Shown piece by piece: positions 1 through 15,194 of a DNA stretch of 64,000 bases; the stretch's first letter is position 1; each line of letters starts with the position of its first letter. The stretch is from Pogonophryne albipinna. Its lineage: Eukaryota > Chordata > Actinopteri > Perciformes > Artedidraconidae. The stretch spans positions 15,220,107 to 15,284,106 of the forward strand of contig CM053256.1 of NCBI GenBank assembly GCA_028583405.1. Direction: 5' to 3'. A program made the position numbers and the translations under genes. A model generated the notes under the pieces. It was not told the origin of the DNA, made no database searches, and saw only the letters and a list, made by a program, of their open reading frames with translations.

Positions 1-2378
<2,378 letters not shown>

Positions 2379-2497
2379 CTGTGGAGGGACGATCATTCAG
2401 GACGCATTAGATTCAGAACAGCACCGGGGAGGCCAATTAAAATATGTAATTCTAATGGTGAGAATTACCTTTAAAGTCAATGAAATCAGAGACAGAC

Positions 2498-2615
2498 CTG
2501 TGACAGAGTGGAGGTGACAGAGTGCATGGCGGAGAACCAGCTCAGGGCCGAGGGTTGGTCGGGGCAGCGCAGCACCACGGTGTGCCGGGCGTCAGGGGAG
2601 TGCAGCTCCAGCTGT
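2498..2615 (-). CDS. sntb1: sntb1 exon 3 (PH domain segment)
   Basis: A 118-nt exon between acceptor CCCCTCCAG and donor CAG|GTCTGT, incoming phase 2 and outgoing phase 0. It encodes QLELHSPDARHTVVLR and then a WFSAMHS motif, closely matching the SNTB1 segment that follows the PDZ domain. The donor GTCTGT is weaker than the consensus. The intron to exon 4 is only 119 nt, typical of teleost genes. The end of the exon (VTSTLSQ) is less conserved than the rest, so the donor could be a few bases off, although this choice keeps the frame into exon 4. Confidence 0.92.
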
Positions 2616-5600
2616 CTGGAGGGGGAGATAAGAAAAGTTAAAACACCCTTAACCTCGGTGTTATCTTACCACAGGTTCTAAGACTTTTAATGCCGCAATG
2701 AATAAATTCATATATTTCGGAAAATCCATTGCTAGCCTTATCAGGCAGACCCAATTGGACTCAATTTAATCTCAACCCATAGTTATAGAAACCAAATGTA
2801 ATCCTTTTGGTTCTCAGCTTCAACAGATGCTTGTTTGTCTCATCCACATGCAAATGGGCATCCGGTGAGAACAATGAAATGAAGTGCATTGCATTTTATT
2901 CAAGTCAATTCAAAACAGAAAACAGGCATTGCTTATGCATCCTCTGTGGCCATATGACACAGTGCTGTCTCACACTACATTTCCATATCTAATCTTCTTA
3001 AATCATAGGGAGTATTTCTGGCCTTGGGAGAAATGCGTCTGTAGGATGGTTCCCGTTCTCTTGAATGGCTCTTTGATTGTGTTGTTAATGATAATGAATT
3101 TTAAAAAGGTGCATGTTTCAGCCATTATGGCGCGCTTAAGATTGTAATATCAATACAGTTATTGCTCATCTTCAGGAGTAACAGCATCAGTAAAAAATAC
3201 TCAGTGATGCTGAAGCAAAGCTCAACTGTCAGTAGGACTTATTTGAGGACAAATGAAAAAGGATGCAAATAACATCACAGTTACATTTGACAAATATAGT
3301 AGGGCTTCATACGCTAATGCTGTGTTAAAGTAATGGGCGGCGCAAAAGGCATCAAGTCTTTTTTAAAGAAAGCCGGTAACATGAATCTACAAGCAGTGAA
3401 TCGTTAACCAATCATATGTTTTTGTTTCACTGTTTCAGGATTCCTTCTCTCTCTACACCTGTATTAAAAATCTAAGAAAGAACATATTATTGCCAGTTCC
3501 AGGTGCCTGAAACTCAGTAGTTTTGTTGTTTGTTGCTTGTAATATGGACATAGTGTTAGAAAACAAGACCTGGTAAATGACTGTTAGGTGTGCGGCTCAT
3601 GCTGTGATTTGGCTGTGAGTTCACAGTCTAGCCTCTCTGTTCACTCCACAGTCCAGGTGCTCCCGGTGGTTTAAAATAGAAACTACTCCAAAACCAGGGT
3701 GGTTTCAACTCTGCAAACATGCTGTTTTAGCAGCTTTTCTTATTCACACAGCACACTCTGGGGACCTGGAAAAGCCCCGGTGAATGTGATGAATCTGCTC
3801 TTCCATCAAACTCTCAGAGGTGGGACAGACCGCCCAGAGCAGCTCCAGGTGTTTCTCTGGGGTTAAAAATAGAAATGTGTCTGTAAAAGGAAAGTTGATT
3901 AAGAACAGGCTAGAGAGTGAGAGTGAGAGAGGGCGGAGGGGGGAGGTTGGGGGGGGGAGACTCCAGGGCCAGATGTGCGTTTGATAGAGGAGGTTCTTTA
4001 AGGAAGGTGTTTGTTTTAGCAACAACTTGACTCCTGTGAGTTATGCTAGACCTAGAAGAAGCTTTATCTGCCATGGTTCAAATGTAGAGGAGCTTTTGGG
4101 CTGAATTACCCATCTGTTGGGTGAATGACACAATGTTTAAACACGGGGAATAACTGGGAGAAGAGCACACAGACCAGTAGATGAACTATTATATAAGTCC
4201 TGCCTGAAAAAAGATCAACGTCTCCCTTGATCAAAGGGTAATTGTTCTCCCAGGATTAGCATGATATATATAGCAAATATGTATTCAGCTTGGTAGGTCA
4301 CTTCTAGCATACAGATGTGAGTCATGCAGTCATTTTATTTGAATTATTAATTGATGAACTTTGTATGAACACAACAGTTGCATTAAATAAATAATTTAAT
4401 GGCGAAAAATCCAATTTAAAGCAGTAACACATTTTAGAACACTGTTGAAATACTGAACATACAAAATACAAGCCTATTTGAATCACGATAATAAATGTGT
4501 GTCACAGAAAAAACAAGGTTTGAATTCACAATAAATCCAGTTCATATTTCTTTGGCGAAATAATAATTAACAATGGAATAGTTGTAGCACATATACAGTA
4601 GGTTTCATGTAGAGATGTTTTTAAGTCTTGGAAAATCATATCTAAAATGTAAAGTCCTTGAGGGCAATTTTTCATATACAAATTGCAAGTTTGCAGTGGA
4701 TCTCTCAGATCAGAATGTAAGCTTTTGACTGCCTCTACAGCTCTGACGCGGGGTTATTAGAGTGTGAAGCTGCAATAAAGGGAACAATCCTATGTGGCCA
4801 GTTATTTTAGTGGTTTGAGGATTGGACAGCACTGTCCTGGGACATTTAGCTGTCACTTGAGTGAGTCTTTATAATCCAATGCTTTTGTTGAATGCAGCTC
4901 TTCGGCCCTGCTGCTGATTCAGAATGGAAGTCTGTATGTTTGACTAAGCCACTTGTTGAATCGTCTGCATAGTTCTCCTTCACAGATTTTGCACTTCCAT
5001 TCTTTCGCTTAGTCTTAAAGATATTTTGCCAAACAGCTGAGCTATAAAATGCCATTTCAGCATGAAGATAATCAGATGAGATGTTAAGAAAGGTCGTAAA
5101 TGGGTAGGGCTAACAGTTTGACCTCCTCTTCAGTGGACATTTGAGATGAGATATGGAATACAAACAGGATATCAGCTTTGAAGCAATAATGCTGGAGACA
5201 ACTTAAGAGATCAGTAGTACCAGGAAAGTATGTATAGGCCAATTTTCCTGCACTGGTATGCACCAAAAGAGTGTACATTTTCATCCCTTTAAGGTTAAAC
5301 AAAGGTACTGTAGACAACTGTCAAACTGGGAACTGTGCTGTTTCTGCCAGGATTCATTTCCTCCTCTTACAAAGCCACACAAGCTTTCCTTTCCCTTTTC
5401 TTTTCTCATCTTAGCCTTTTCTGTTCTTTCTCAATGTCTGTCCTTTCCCTGCCCACACCCTCCTCTCTTTTTCTTGTCCCCTGTTTCCACACCTTCACTT
5501 AACATTTTGAATCCAAACTGTAAAGGATAGGAGTATAATCCTCTGTTTTTGTATTTAATCAATGTCCCAGGAAATCATACTTTATTTGCCTATAAAATGT

Positions 5601-8600
5601 AAATGTTACAGTAAGGTGAGGAAGATGTCTTCCGAGTATTACAAACTAGAAAAAAAGATGAATCAATCAAATCTTCACTTATCTTTTCTCCTCCATACGG
5701 TTTCAATTTTATTTTCCTTGTCTTTTATCATCTCGTTTCATCACTGTACGTGCTCTGCCTTCCGTTGTATCTTTGTCTCCTGCCTGTCCTTTCATGCTTA
5801 CACAAAGTTTAAACAACATGCTGAAATGAGAAGAGCAACCCTCAAGGGGAGTCTAGTATAATAAGATAAGCAAAACTTAACAAAAAGCCCCCTAAACCTA
5901 TTTTAGCTCGAATCCCAAAATAAGAAAAACAAAGAATCGGTTTGATTCTAACCCAACAATCTTTATCTGACTTACATTATCTATAAACACCATGATACTA
6001 AGAATCTTCCAACTTTTAGTATAAATATGCGTTTCAAGGATAACGCATAACAGGCTAGGTTGAAATGAGGTTTTCTCCCATCTAAACATTCACTAAATAT
6101 TGACGGTTCAGTCAAAGTGGAATGTTCCATGGCTGTGAAAAACAAGGAAGGACCTTCATAAAAAAACATGCTGGTCAAGGTAAACCTGGCCAGCTTTACC
6201 AAACCACTAAAACACTGTGTTATCTGTGAACAGTAAAAAACACTAGAAGAGTTATTGACCCCAGTTCTGTGTGTAACTGGATGACCAATAAAGTCACAGT
6301 TATGGCCAACATAGTGAATGTTCAACCCAACAGTGCTCGTGAAAAGTCTAATATTTAAACCAAGATCGGAGCAGAATGCTTACCAAACAGGCTCCGGCAT
6401 TTTGAAATGTAGGATTACATTTCATTTTTTGTAATGGAAAATCTGTTTTTATTTATTTCATTTATTTATCTAATGCCTACCATACACCAGAATACTTTGA
6501 AAACTAGAGCCCTCTCAAAACCAAAGATCATCTGTAATATCTCAAAGATTCAGTCACATTTTTACAAAACAAAAAAAAGTATGATAATATTAAAGATGAA
6601 CAACAGTTGAAAAAGACTGACCAAAGACTGCTTTGGCTAGCAAAACTCTTACTATATTATTATGACATTGCATATTCGTCTGCTGCAGTTAAATGGCTTT
6701 AAAAGTAATTTGTGGTAAGGCCTGCATTGTATGCTCCGTTTAATAGGTAAATAAATATCTCAAATATACTAACTCAGTTACACTTTCTTGTTTTTTCAGA
6801 TATGTACTTCATGCTAAGCTAGGCTCATCACCTCCGAGTTCTAGTTGCATGCAGATTTGTATTATCTAATTGACAATAACAAACCTATTAGATTATACTT
6901 TACTGTTGCTTCAAAGACAAAATGTGATTCCTCAAAAGTGATCTACACAGTGTGAGCATTTTTGAAGAGACATGGGGGGGGGCTCATACTGCGACAGGCA
7001 AAGTACAGAGACTGGCTCATGGGCACAATCTCTGTCACTCACTCTACAAACAGTGGACACATTCCAAGCAAGAAAAAGTGACACCTGCATTTCAGAATAA
7101 TGAATAATGTCCTTTTCTTATGATTTGTTTTTTTATTTTGAGGGAAATTAAAGTTGTATGATACTGGACAGCCAGCCAGCTGTCTGTTTATTCTGTTCTT
7201 ATTTTTGTTTTTTGATAAACTGTTTGTTTGTGTTTATAAGCATTTACATTTAACAGATGCAGCGTAGAGCTGTCTAACAACGTCTTCACAGACAGAGGGA
7301 CTTTGAAGTCACTATTCACGTTTATGACTTGACTTTGATGTTGTCTGAAGCTTTGAACTTTAGTGAGGTTCAACTATTTCATATTTCTCAAATCATACAT
7401 ATGCAGAAAAGACAACTGAGAACCGCAAAGAGAGAAACAGAAAACAAATCAAGACGGTAATGACAAGAGGATGCAGATGCGGTAGAAGGAGAGAATAGAT
7501 TGCAGAAAAGCTGGGAACACAGAAGATGGATCATGAAAGAACAAAAAGGGAGACAACAAAAGGGGCAGAAAAACACAAACAAGTGAGAAAGAGTTATAAA
7601 ACAGGAAAGAGAGACAATGTTGAGACAAACGGGAAGGGAAACAACCCGGTAAGAGAGAGACATCTGGGACAGAAAGCACACATTCATACAGTGTGACACC
7701 AAAAATGTTTAAACAGTAAATCTCTCTCTGCCCCCATGCTGTTTGATTGGGCCATTGTCATATTACAAACCAATTCACTTGACAACACCTCCTAACAGAC
7801 CACCCCCCGCTGACCGAGAATAATCAGAGTGCCACTTCAAAGGTCTGTCTAAAAACTGAAGAAGAAGCGGGCTGAAGACGCAGAGGAAGACTTTCCTATT
7901 GTCTGTCTGTCAGACTGTAGAGTCAAGGAGCAGAGGAGGGTTGGTTAACCTTTGGTTCATTCACAGAGTCATCTTCTGGTTGTTTCAGAGTTGAACTTTA
8001 TAGCAAGTGACAGTATGGACACAAACTCTCTGGGATAGTTTAGGCAGTTTGGGTTCACCACAACACACACAAGAATCAGACATGTCACATGACTTTTCTC
8101 ACTGCAGCAGCCTGTATCAAATGCACCCTGTTCATAAATGTAGTGAACATAAAATGTAATGTAATTTATATTTGGTGATTACACATTTTACCAAAAACGT
8201 GGTTGTTTTCAATGGAATTTCAAAACAGAGACAGTGATGATATATCTTCTGTTTATTGATTTTCATGTGAAATAGGAGATTGATAAGGATATCCCCTGAT
8301 ATGATTAATCATTTTGGCTTTAGCCAGGTTAATGTTACAACAGTTACATTACTATGGTTGGTCTGCCGCTTTTTTTTAATTAATTTGCCCTTTAGCAAAG
8401 GCTCTCTAGTATGCAGTGATAGTCTTGGGCTTCTATTGGAAGAGGACGTTTTAGACCCAGAATTAGGAGACAGAATTTGACTGTAAAGCAATGCTTAAAG
8501 GGAATATAAACGCAGATGTGTGATTATTCTAAACCCATTGCGTTGATCAATCAACAAACTTCATAATAATAAGTTAAAGCAAAAATGTTTTCTATTGCTC

Positions 8601-8960
8601 TTTTAAAAAGCATGACCAGCAATATTCTCTTTTTTTTAAATATTATACATAAATGCAATACAAACAGCAACAATCTGTGTTTGTCCCCCTGTCAATACTT
8701 AGCAAAAAATTATAATCCTGTTTATGTCATGCCGCCCCAAGCCCATTTGTGCCTCCAGAAGATGTAAATCTTTAAAAACGATTACACCTACACGTGACTG
8801 AACTATGTGAGTTAATCGATGAACTAGTCGTTAGTCTGTGAATTAAAAGCAGAAGAGCAGCAGGCAGATCATATTCAGGAGTCTGAAAAATGCAGTATCT
8901 CCAGTGACCTGCCTTCAGCAAAAGAATGAGGATACAAGCATCTTTATGGTCTGTCTGTGT

Positions 8961-8999
<39 letters not shown>

Positions 9000-9005
9000 A
9001 CCTAC
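2616..9005. other. sntb1 intron 2, about 6.4 kb
   Basis: AT-rich intronic DNA between exons 3 and 2. I see no coding exon, RNA gene or complete mobile element. Local features are a purine-rich block near 3915-3960 with a run of G, a T-rich pyrimidine block near 5380-5480, and a (GT)n tract at 8943-8998 next to exon 2. The short open frames in it have no recognisable domains. Confidence 0.6.
8943..8998. repeat. (GT)n microsatellite beside the sntb1 exon 2 donor
   Basis: Slightly interrupted GT repeat. On the sntb1 strand it reads (CA)n and begins seven to eight bases inside the intron, directly after the donor GTAGGTGA. Confidence 0.95.
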
Positions 9006-9249
9006 CTGTTCTCTGGGTCAGGTGTGGTCATGGCTCGGGTTACACAACACATCCTGAGTGGTATGCACCTCCTGTCGCCTTGCAGGGACAGTGAAGGCTG
9101 GGTGGGAGAGCTTGGGGGGTCGAAGGGAGAGCAGGAGGTGAGGGAGTGGCTGCCGAGGCGAGGAGACTCAGGAGGGGGGGTTTCCCAGCCGATCTCCGAC
9201 ACAGGGGAGCCCTTTTTGACGTACGGCGTGGCCTCACGCATGTACTTCA
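9006..9249 (-). CDS. sntb1: sntb1 exon 2 (end of PDZ / second half of PH1)
   Basis: A 244-nt exon, acceptor CTGCCCAG at 9250 and donor AACAG|GTAGGT at 9006, incoming phase 1 and outgoing phase 2. It encodes VKYMREATPYVKKGSPVSEI, then a WETPPPESPRL motif and PLRMCCVTRAM, a near match to SNTB1 rather than SNTB2 or SNTA1. The segment joins the PDZ domain to the second half of the split PH1 domain and carries the Ser/Pro-rich loop. A GT microsatellite flanks the donor. The frame continues exactly from exon 1 and into exon 3. Confidence 0.96.
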
Positions 9250-10722
9250 CTGGGCAGAAAAGGAAGAAAGAGATTTCCAGTATACAGTCAGACATCGTGA
9301 ACAAGGTGCTATGGGGGCTTCATTTTTATCACATTAACTGGCAAAATATTGACACAGATTACTTACGAATTTCACAGTGCAAAAACACATTACATTGAAG
9401 TGGATGCTGTACTGCTCAACTGCTCTGAACACTGCAGTCTCTTTTCATATGAATTGTGTTAACGCAGATGTTTATTTAAATCCGAGTAGAATATCCCGAA
9501 TGTGTGACTGTAAAAGCCATCTTTTTATGAGACCCATTTTATTATATCAAAGGCAACAGACAAACTGCTGTTACGAGGCTCACTGCTTTGAAGAGTTTGT
9601 GTCTGTCAAAGGGAGGATGTGAGGATGTTTAGGTAAACAACAGAAAGAGAAACTGTTTAATGATGGTACCTCGGAGGCATTTGGCAAGTATTAAAGACAG
9701 TCATGGGGCAGAGTTCTCTCAGCAATATCTCAGTGCATAACTGATGCATTAACTAAAGATATGCAAGTGTAGCATGGAAATGCCTAGGGAATTGTCGGTA
9801 CTGTATGACTTTATTTTAGACTATGAGACTTTTATAGCTGTATTAGGTTTGCATTAGGGTAGTCCACAAGTTAGATTTTAAAATAACATTTTGCACATGT
9901 AGTTATTCTGTCATTGAAAAGTATGCATATAAAATGATGCGTGCTTGTTGCACTGACCGCAGGAAAACTCACTTGATCACATTATTACCTTATAATGCCC
10001 GTAAACTGGCCCAGTTGGCTCTCTGCTGTCAATTTTAAACAGCAAAGTCAAAATGCGTATACTCAAAGCTGACTTAGGTTTAGTTAATTTCTTAATATTA
10101 GGCAGGCTGTAATGTATTCATGCTGTTAACTGCTCTGATGATTCACACCTCGTCTCCGTTGCTACAGACAGGCAGCATCAAAAAAAGTTATCTCATAAAC
10201 ACTGAGCCATCTAACCCCCACAGCCTCCAACATTTCCTGATAAAACCATCACAGCTTATGCCAAGTACCTCAGAAAGCCTATTTTGATGTCAGCAAAACA
10301 TAAATAAGCTCAATCACTGTGGGCTTGATTTGAAATTCATCGTGTTTTTAGGTCTATAAGGGTAGAAGAAAAGAGAGGAAGACATGACACATGTTTCAGT
10401 GAAAGACAGAAATAGAGACGCAGAGATAAAGCAGTATGCTTTCCTTGTCCCAAATGTTCTGGATCTTTGGTATGCCCTGGATGTTTAATTGGCATATCCT
10501 ACTGTACTAGCCGCATTTAATTGGCATATGGATAGTGGCGTTTGTAATCCAAAAAGTGAACTATTCTTGGAAGAAGCACTATAGACCCCTGTGAGACTGT
10601 GTGTAGCAAGCCTAATGCCAACCTGCAGACGAGAGATGACAGGCTGACACAAAACAAGAGCAGGAGACGGGGGTGATGTGAGAGTGTCCTGGATGGACCT
10701 TCAAAGAAGATTTGATCCAATT
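9250..10722. other. sntb1 intron 1, unannotated part
   Basis: Intronic DNA between exon 2 and the chromovirus. No gene, RNA or complete repeat was recognised. Open frames reading through exon 2 on the plus strand are antisense shadows. Confidence 0.6.
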
Positions 10723-10727
10723 GCAGC

Positions 10728-11170
10728 TGTTACGAACTCAGACACTTAGGAGGTAGGACCCAATTGCACGACCCGGGAGACAGAGGTAAAGTATTTGTGA
10801 GATACTTTATTTTCCAATACAGCAGTGAACAACAAAAAGGGTAACTATCAATCTCTAGCCGAGATGACAAAAATAGCGAACAAAAAATGAAAGCGCTCAC
10901 GTAGTGAGGAATGAAACTTTTCACGAGCACAAGAAACATTGACCTGACCATAGCATAAGACAATACGAACTGACAAAGAACACTGGGAGACAGGGGATTT
11001 TAAGCACAGGGTGACAAGACACAGGTGGGACCAATCAGGGGCGGGGCTGACACTGATGAGCACAGGAGACACAGGATGGATGACAGTTGCAAACAATCAA
11101 GAAGCCTGGAATGAGAGAAAGCAAACATAAACAACATGAACCTCTCTAGCATTTCTGTCAGTGCACAACA
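10728..11170 (-). repeat. 3' LTR of the chromovirus
   Basis: 443 bp with TG...CA ends on the minus strand (TGTTGTGCAC ... CGTAACA). It carries an AATAAA signal on the minus strand at 10806-10811 and a TTAAAA box about 30 bases before the presumed start of R near 10974. The 77-codon open frame shared by the two LTRs is a by-product of their near identity and not a gene. Confidence 0.95.
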
Positions 11171-12996
11171 GTACCCCCCCCTCTAGGGCCAACTCCTGAT
11201 GGCCCAGGCTGATTGTAAAAGTCGTGGATAAGAGTCTTGTCTACGATAAATGAAGCAGCTACCCAGCTTCTAGCCTCAGGACCATAACCCTTCCAGTCTA
11301 CCAGGAATTGCTTCCCCCTCCCCCTATTACGGACCTCCAGTAGCTTACGGACCTTGTAAACCTCACCCCCTTCAAAGAACTGGGGCGGTGGAGGGGGCTT
11401 GGAGGCGGGAACAAGTGTGCTCTCACACACCGGCTTGATTTTACTGACGTGAAACGTTGGATGCACTCTCATAGTCCTGGGGAGTTGTAAGCGTACAGAC
11501 ACCGGGTTGATGACTCTGGACACCGGAAAAGGACCCACAAATCTCGGAGCCAGTTTCTTTGAGGCGACATGGAGTGGTAAGTCCTTAGTGGAAAGCCAAA
11601 ACTTTTGGCCTGGACTGTAGGAGGGAGCGACCCTGCGATGGACGTCTGCAACAGCCTTCATCCGAGCTGAACTTCGGAGAAGAGACTGGCGAGCACCAGC
11701 CCAAACTTGGCGACAACGTCTGATCATGGCATGAGCCGATGGAACCATCACCTCTTCCTCGTTGTTAGGGAAAAGCGGAGGCTGGAAACCATTGACACAA
11801 TGGAATGGAGAGAGACCTGTGGCTGCCGTAGGAAGAGTATTGTGGGCAAACTCGACCCATGTGAGGTGGTCACTCCAGGTGGTCTGGTTCCGGGAGACGA
11901 GACAACGTAGCGTAGTCTCTAGTTCTTGGTTCAGACGCTCCGACTGTCCATTTGACTGAGGGTGATATCCTGATGACAAGCTGAAGGTGGCACCTATGAG
12001 TCGACAAAACTCCTTCCAGAAAACGGAAATGAATTGCGGACCCCTGTCGGAAACAATGTCATCAGGGAATCCGTGGATCCTGAATACGTGAGTCATCATG
12101 ACCTCTGCGGTGACTTTGGCAGAGGGAAGCTTGGTCAATGGGATGAAGTGAGCCATCTTTGAAAATCGATCCACCACTGTTAGGACTGGAGTCTTGCCTC
12201 TGGATGAAGGAAATCCTGTCACAAAATCCATCGAAATGTGTGACCAAGGACGTTGGGGAATCGGCAGCGGCTGGAGCAAGCCCATCTTGACTTGAGATGA
12301 GGTCTTATTACACGCACACACCGGACAAGCCGCTATGTACTCCGCCACATCCTTCCTCATGGCTGGCCACCAGAAACATTGTTGAATCCTGAACATTGTC
12401 CTTGTTACTCCCGGATGGCACGAAAGCACAGATGAGTGAGCCCAGTGGATGACCTTGGAGTGAAGAGCCTCAGGAACAAACAGCAGATTGTTGGGACACT
12501 CGCTAGGTGCTGGATTCATGCCATTCGCCTTTTTAACGTCCGACTCCACTTGCCAAGAAAAGGCTCCGATCACACGGTTAAGTGGAAGGATGGTCTTGGG
12601 CTCTACCGAAAGTGGTTCTGGATCGTAAAGACAAGACAAAGCATCAGGTTTTTGATTCTGAGACCCGGGACGAAAGGAGAGTGTGAAGTTGAACCTACTA
12701 AAGAATAGTGTCCACCTGGCCTGACGGGAGTTGAGACGTTTAGCCTTTCTTATATATTCCAGATTCTTGTGATCTGTCCAGACTAAAAACGGCTGCTCTG
12801 CACCCTCTAGCCAGTGTCTCCATTCCTCGAGGGCAGCTTTTACAGCTAAGAGTTCCTTGTTTCCCACGTCATAATTCCGCTCTTCCGTTGTCAACTTCCG
12901 CGATAGGTAAGCACATGGATGCATTTTGTTGTCTTCTGCAGAACGTTGAGACAGTACTCCTCCAATTCCCTCATTGGAAGAATCAACCTCGACCAT
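11158..12996 (-). pseudogene. pol part 2: RNase H, integrase and chromodomain
   Basis: 612 codons open after a nonsense codon. In order: RNase H with its acidic residues in VEVDSS, the KELLAVKAALEEW helix and VWTDHKNLEY (residues 1-120); an HHCC zinc finger ending CPVCAC (about 170-230); an integrase core with Asp in ISMDFVTGF, Asp in IVSDRGPQF and Glu in QSERLNQELE (240-400); a GPY/F-like module around FVGPFPVSRV; and a chromodomain with YKVRKLLEV and WKGYGPEARSW near the C-terminus. Chromodomain integrases steer insertion toward modified chromatin. The frame crosses the polypurine tract and ends 13 nt inside the 3' LTR. The domains look intact, but the piece is cut off from RT by a stop at 12997-12999, so I call it part of a pseudogene. 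Confidence 0.93.
11171..11185 (-). promoter_or_regulatory. Polypurine tract of the chromovirus
   Basis: On the minus strand an AGAGG-plus-G-run tract ends just before the 3' LTR, the usual place for second-strand priming. Confidence 0.75.
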
Positions 12997-12999
12997 AAA

Positions 13000-13983
13000 C
13001 TAGCGCTGGGGATCTGGAATGGTGAGTATGGGAGCTGATGTGAATCTCTCTCTGAGGCGTTGGAAAGCGAAGTCCGCCTGGGGAGTCCACTTGAAGGGAA
13101 CTTTAGGAGAAGTCAGAACATGCAGAGGGGCAGCAACAGAACTGAAATTCCTAATAAACTTCCTATAGAAGTTAGCAAACCCTAAAAACTGCTGAACCTT
13201 CTTCCTGGAGTCTGGTGTGGGCCACTGGGATACAGCACTGATTTTAGCAGGATCCATTTGCATATGATTAGGTGAGATTATGTATCCTAAGAAAGACACC
13301 TCTTCTGTGTGGAACTCACATTTCTCTGCCTTGACATATAGCTGATTCTCCAGCAGTTTCTGCAAAACCTGGCGGACATGGTTAACATGAGATTTAGCGT
13401 CTGAGGAGAAAATCAGAATATCATCCAGATACACAAACACTGAAATATTCAAAAATTCCCACAAAACCTCATTCATAAAAGCTTGAAACACAGCCGGTGC
13501 ATTGCATAGTCCAAAAGGCATTACTAGGTACTCATAGTGACCACTCTGAGTGTTGAATCCTGTCTTCCAGTCATCCCCTTTTCTTATTCTAACCAAGTGA
13601 TATGCATTTCTTAAATCTAACTTGGTGAATATCTTGGCAGTTTGAAGCAGTTCAAAAGCAGATGACATGAGTGGCAGAGGATAGCGGTTCTTCACCGTAA
13701 TGTCATTTAGTGGACTGTAGTCTATGCAAGGTCTAAGAGACCCGTCTTTCTTTCCCACAAAGAAAAATCCCGCTCCGGCTGGAGAAGATGAAGGACGGAT
13801 AATCCCTGATTTGAGTGAAGAGGAGATGTATTCGTCCATTGCTGCTCTCTCAGGTCTCGAAATCGAGTAAAGTCTCCCCTTGGGAATGGGGGCTCCCGGT
13901 AAGAGATCAATGGGACAGTCAAAATCTCGGTGAGGAGGTAGCGACAGGGCTTTGGACTTGTTAAAGGCTTCCTTTAAAATCAT
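13000..13983 (-). pseudogene. pol part 1: reverse transcriptase
   Basis: An open frame of 327 codons holding the RT domain of a Ty3/gypsy element: [15 protein letters not shown] with the first catalytic Asp, the [20 protein letters not shown] block, and VYLDDILIF with the catalytic YLDD. The connection to RNase H begins with [16 protein letters not shown]. The frame is displaced by one base from gag-protease just upstream, near 13965-13985, where an extra base in a short A/G run best explains the shift. It ends at a TAG (12997-12999) directly before the RNase H domain. The RT motifs themselves look intact. Confidence 0.93.
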
Positions 13984-15190
13984 GGTAACAGGGAGGTACC
14001 TTCCGTAGATCAGGATAGTCAGGGTGATCTATAATGATTCTACTAGAGTCTGTTGGTGCATTAACAGGTTGCGAAAGTTTACACCTGCCCAAACAATCCT
14101 CTCCCCATTCCTTAATTTTCCCTGAACGCCAGTCAATGTGAGGATTGTGGGTCTTCAGCCATGGAAACCCCAAAATAATCGGGTAGAAACAACAACCCTC
14201 CTGTAGACGGCGCTGCCTCTCCTCCAGAGAAAGCCTGGTTCTTCCCAGCTGCATGGGTTCACCGGAGTCATTCGGAAGTGTAGTCCGCTGATGGTCCGGT
14301 AACATGGGCTGGAAATCCTCAGCTGGCGGCGCGACCCTCCGAGACGAATTCTGGAAGCTGGGAATAACATCTCGGTTGCGTCGACGCTCCCTTTCTTTTT
14401 CCCGAAGACGGTTATCGATCCGGATGGCCACAGCGATGAGGGATTCCAGATCCCGGGATGTCTCCAGTGGAGCCAGCTGGTCCTTTATTGGTTCCGAAAG
14501 TCCCGTCATGAAGGCGCCACGAAGAGCCGGAACATTCCATCCGCTGTCCGCTGCTGCTGTACGAAACTCGATGGCATAATCAACCACCTGACGGTCGAGC
14601 TGACGTATTTGAAACAGTCTTCTGCTGGCCTCTGTAGCAGGCGATGAGTGGTCAAAAATGCGACTCATAGTCTCTATGAAATCGGCCAATGAGTAACATA
14701 GTTCGGTGTCTCTAGACCATTCTGCAGTAGCCCAGGCTGCAGCTCTTCCCGTTAAATGTGACACAATAAACGCCACTTTACCATGGTCAGATGAAAAAGC
14801 TCCTGGGTTGTGTTGAAAATGCAGATCACACTGTACCAGAAAGGCTCTGCAATTCGAGGAATCTCCGGAAAATCTCTCCGGAAGAGCCAGCTGTAAAGGG
14901 GAAGAAACAGCCTGACTTGGGTAAACTGTGTCAGCTGGAGTATTGACAGGCAACCTCTCAGCTGTGGATGACGTCACCGGAGGAGCAGTCTGTTGGTGAG
15001 TGAAAAAATGATTCATTTGGGCAACCGGTTGTTGCATCTGTGTAGATAAGTCTTCCTGAATCCCGGCCTGGCGTCCTCTCAGCTCTTGCATTTCCTAACT
15101 GACTATGCCCAGCTGTTCCTCGTGATGAAAAATCTTCACGCCATGTGCTGACAGAGCGGCGTGAAACGTTCTTGGGTTGGCTGGGTCCAT
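13961..15190 (-). pseudogene. gag with a deleted zinc knuckle and protease
   Basis: Gag-like frame starting at an ATG at 15190, just after the 5' LTR and primer site. Codon 32 is TAG (15095-15097); after it the frame is open from 15091. It carries a capsid-like region (LQLALPERFSG, FQHNPGAF, LTGRAAAWATAEW) of the sushi group. At the point where the Cys-rich nucleocapsid knuckle is expected (EERQRRLQEGCCFY) the sequence jumps straight to the distal protease region (ILGFPWLKTHNP). The rest of the CCHC motif and the protease active site are therefore absent, which points to an internal deletion of several hundred bases. The frame then runs off into a stop near 13961, one base out of phase with RT. 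Confidence 0.9.
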
Positions 15191-15194
15191 AATG

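Noticed and set aside
10730..10963. 77-codon frame repeated identically at 15209-15442
   Set aside because: It lies in the two LTRs of the chromovirus and repeats only because the LTRs are near identical; no domain.
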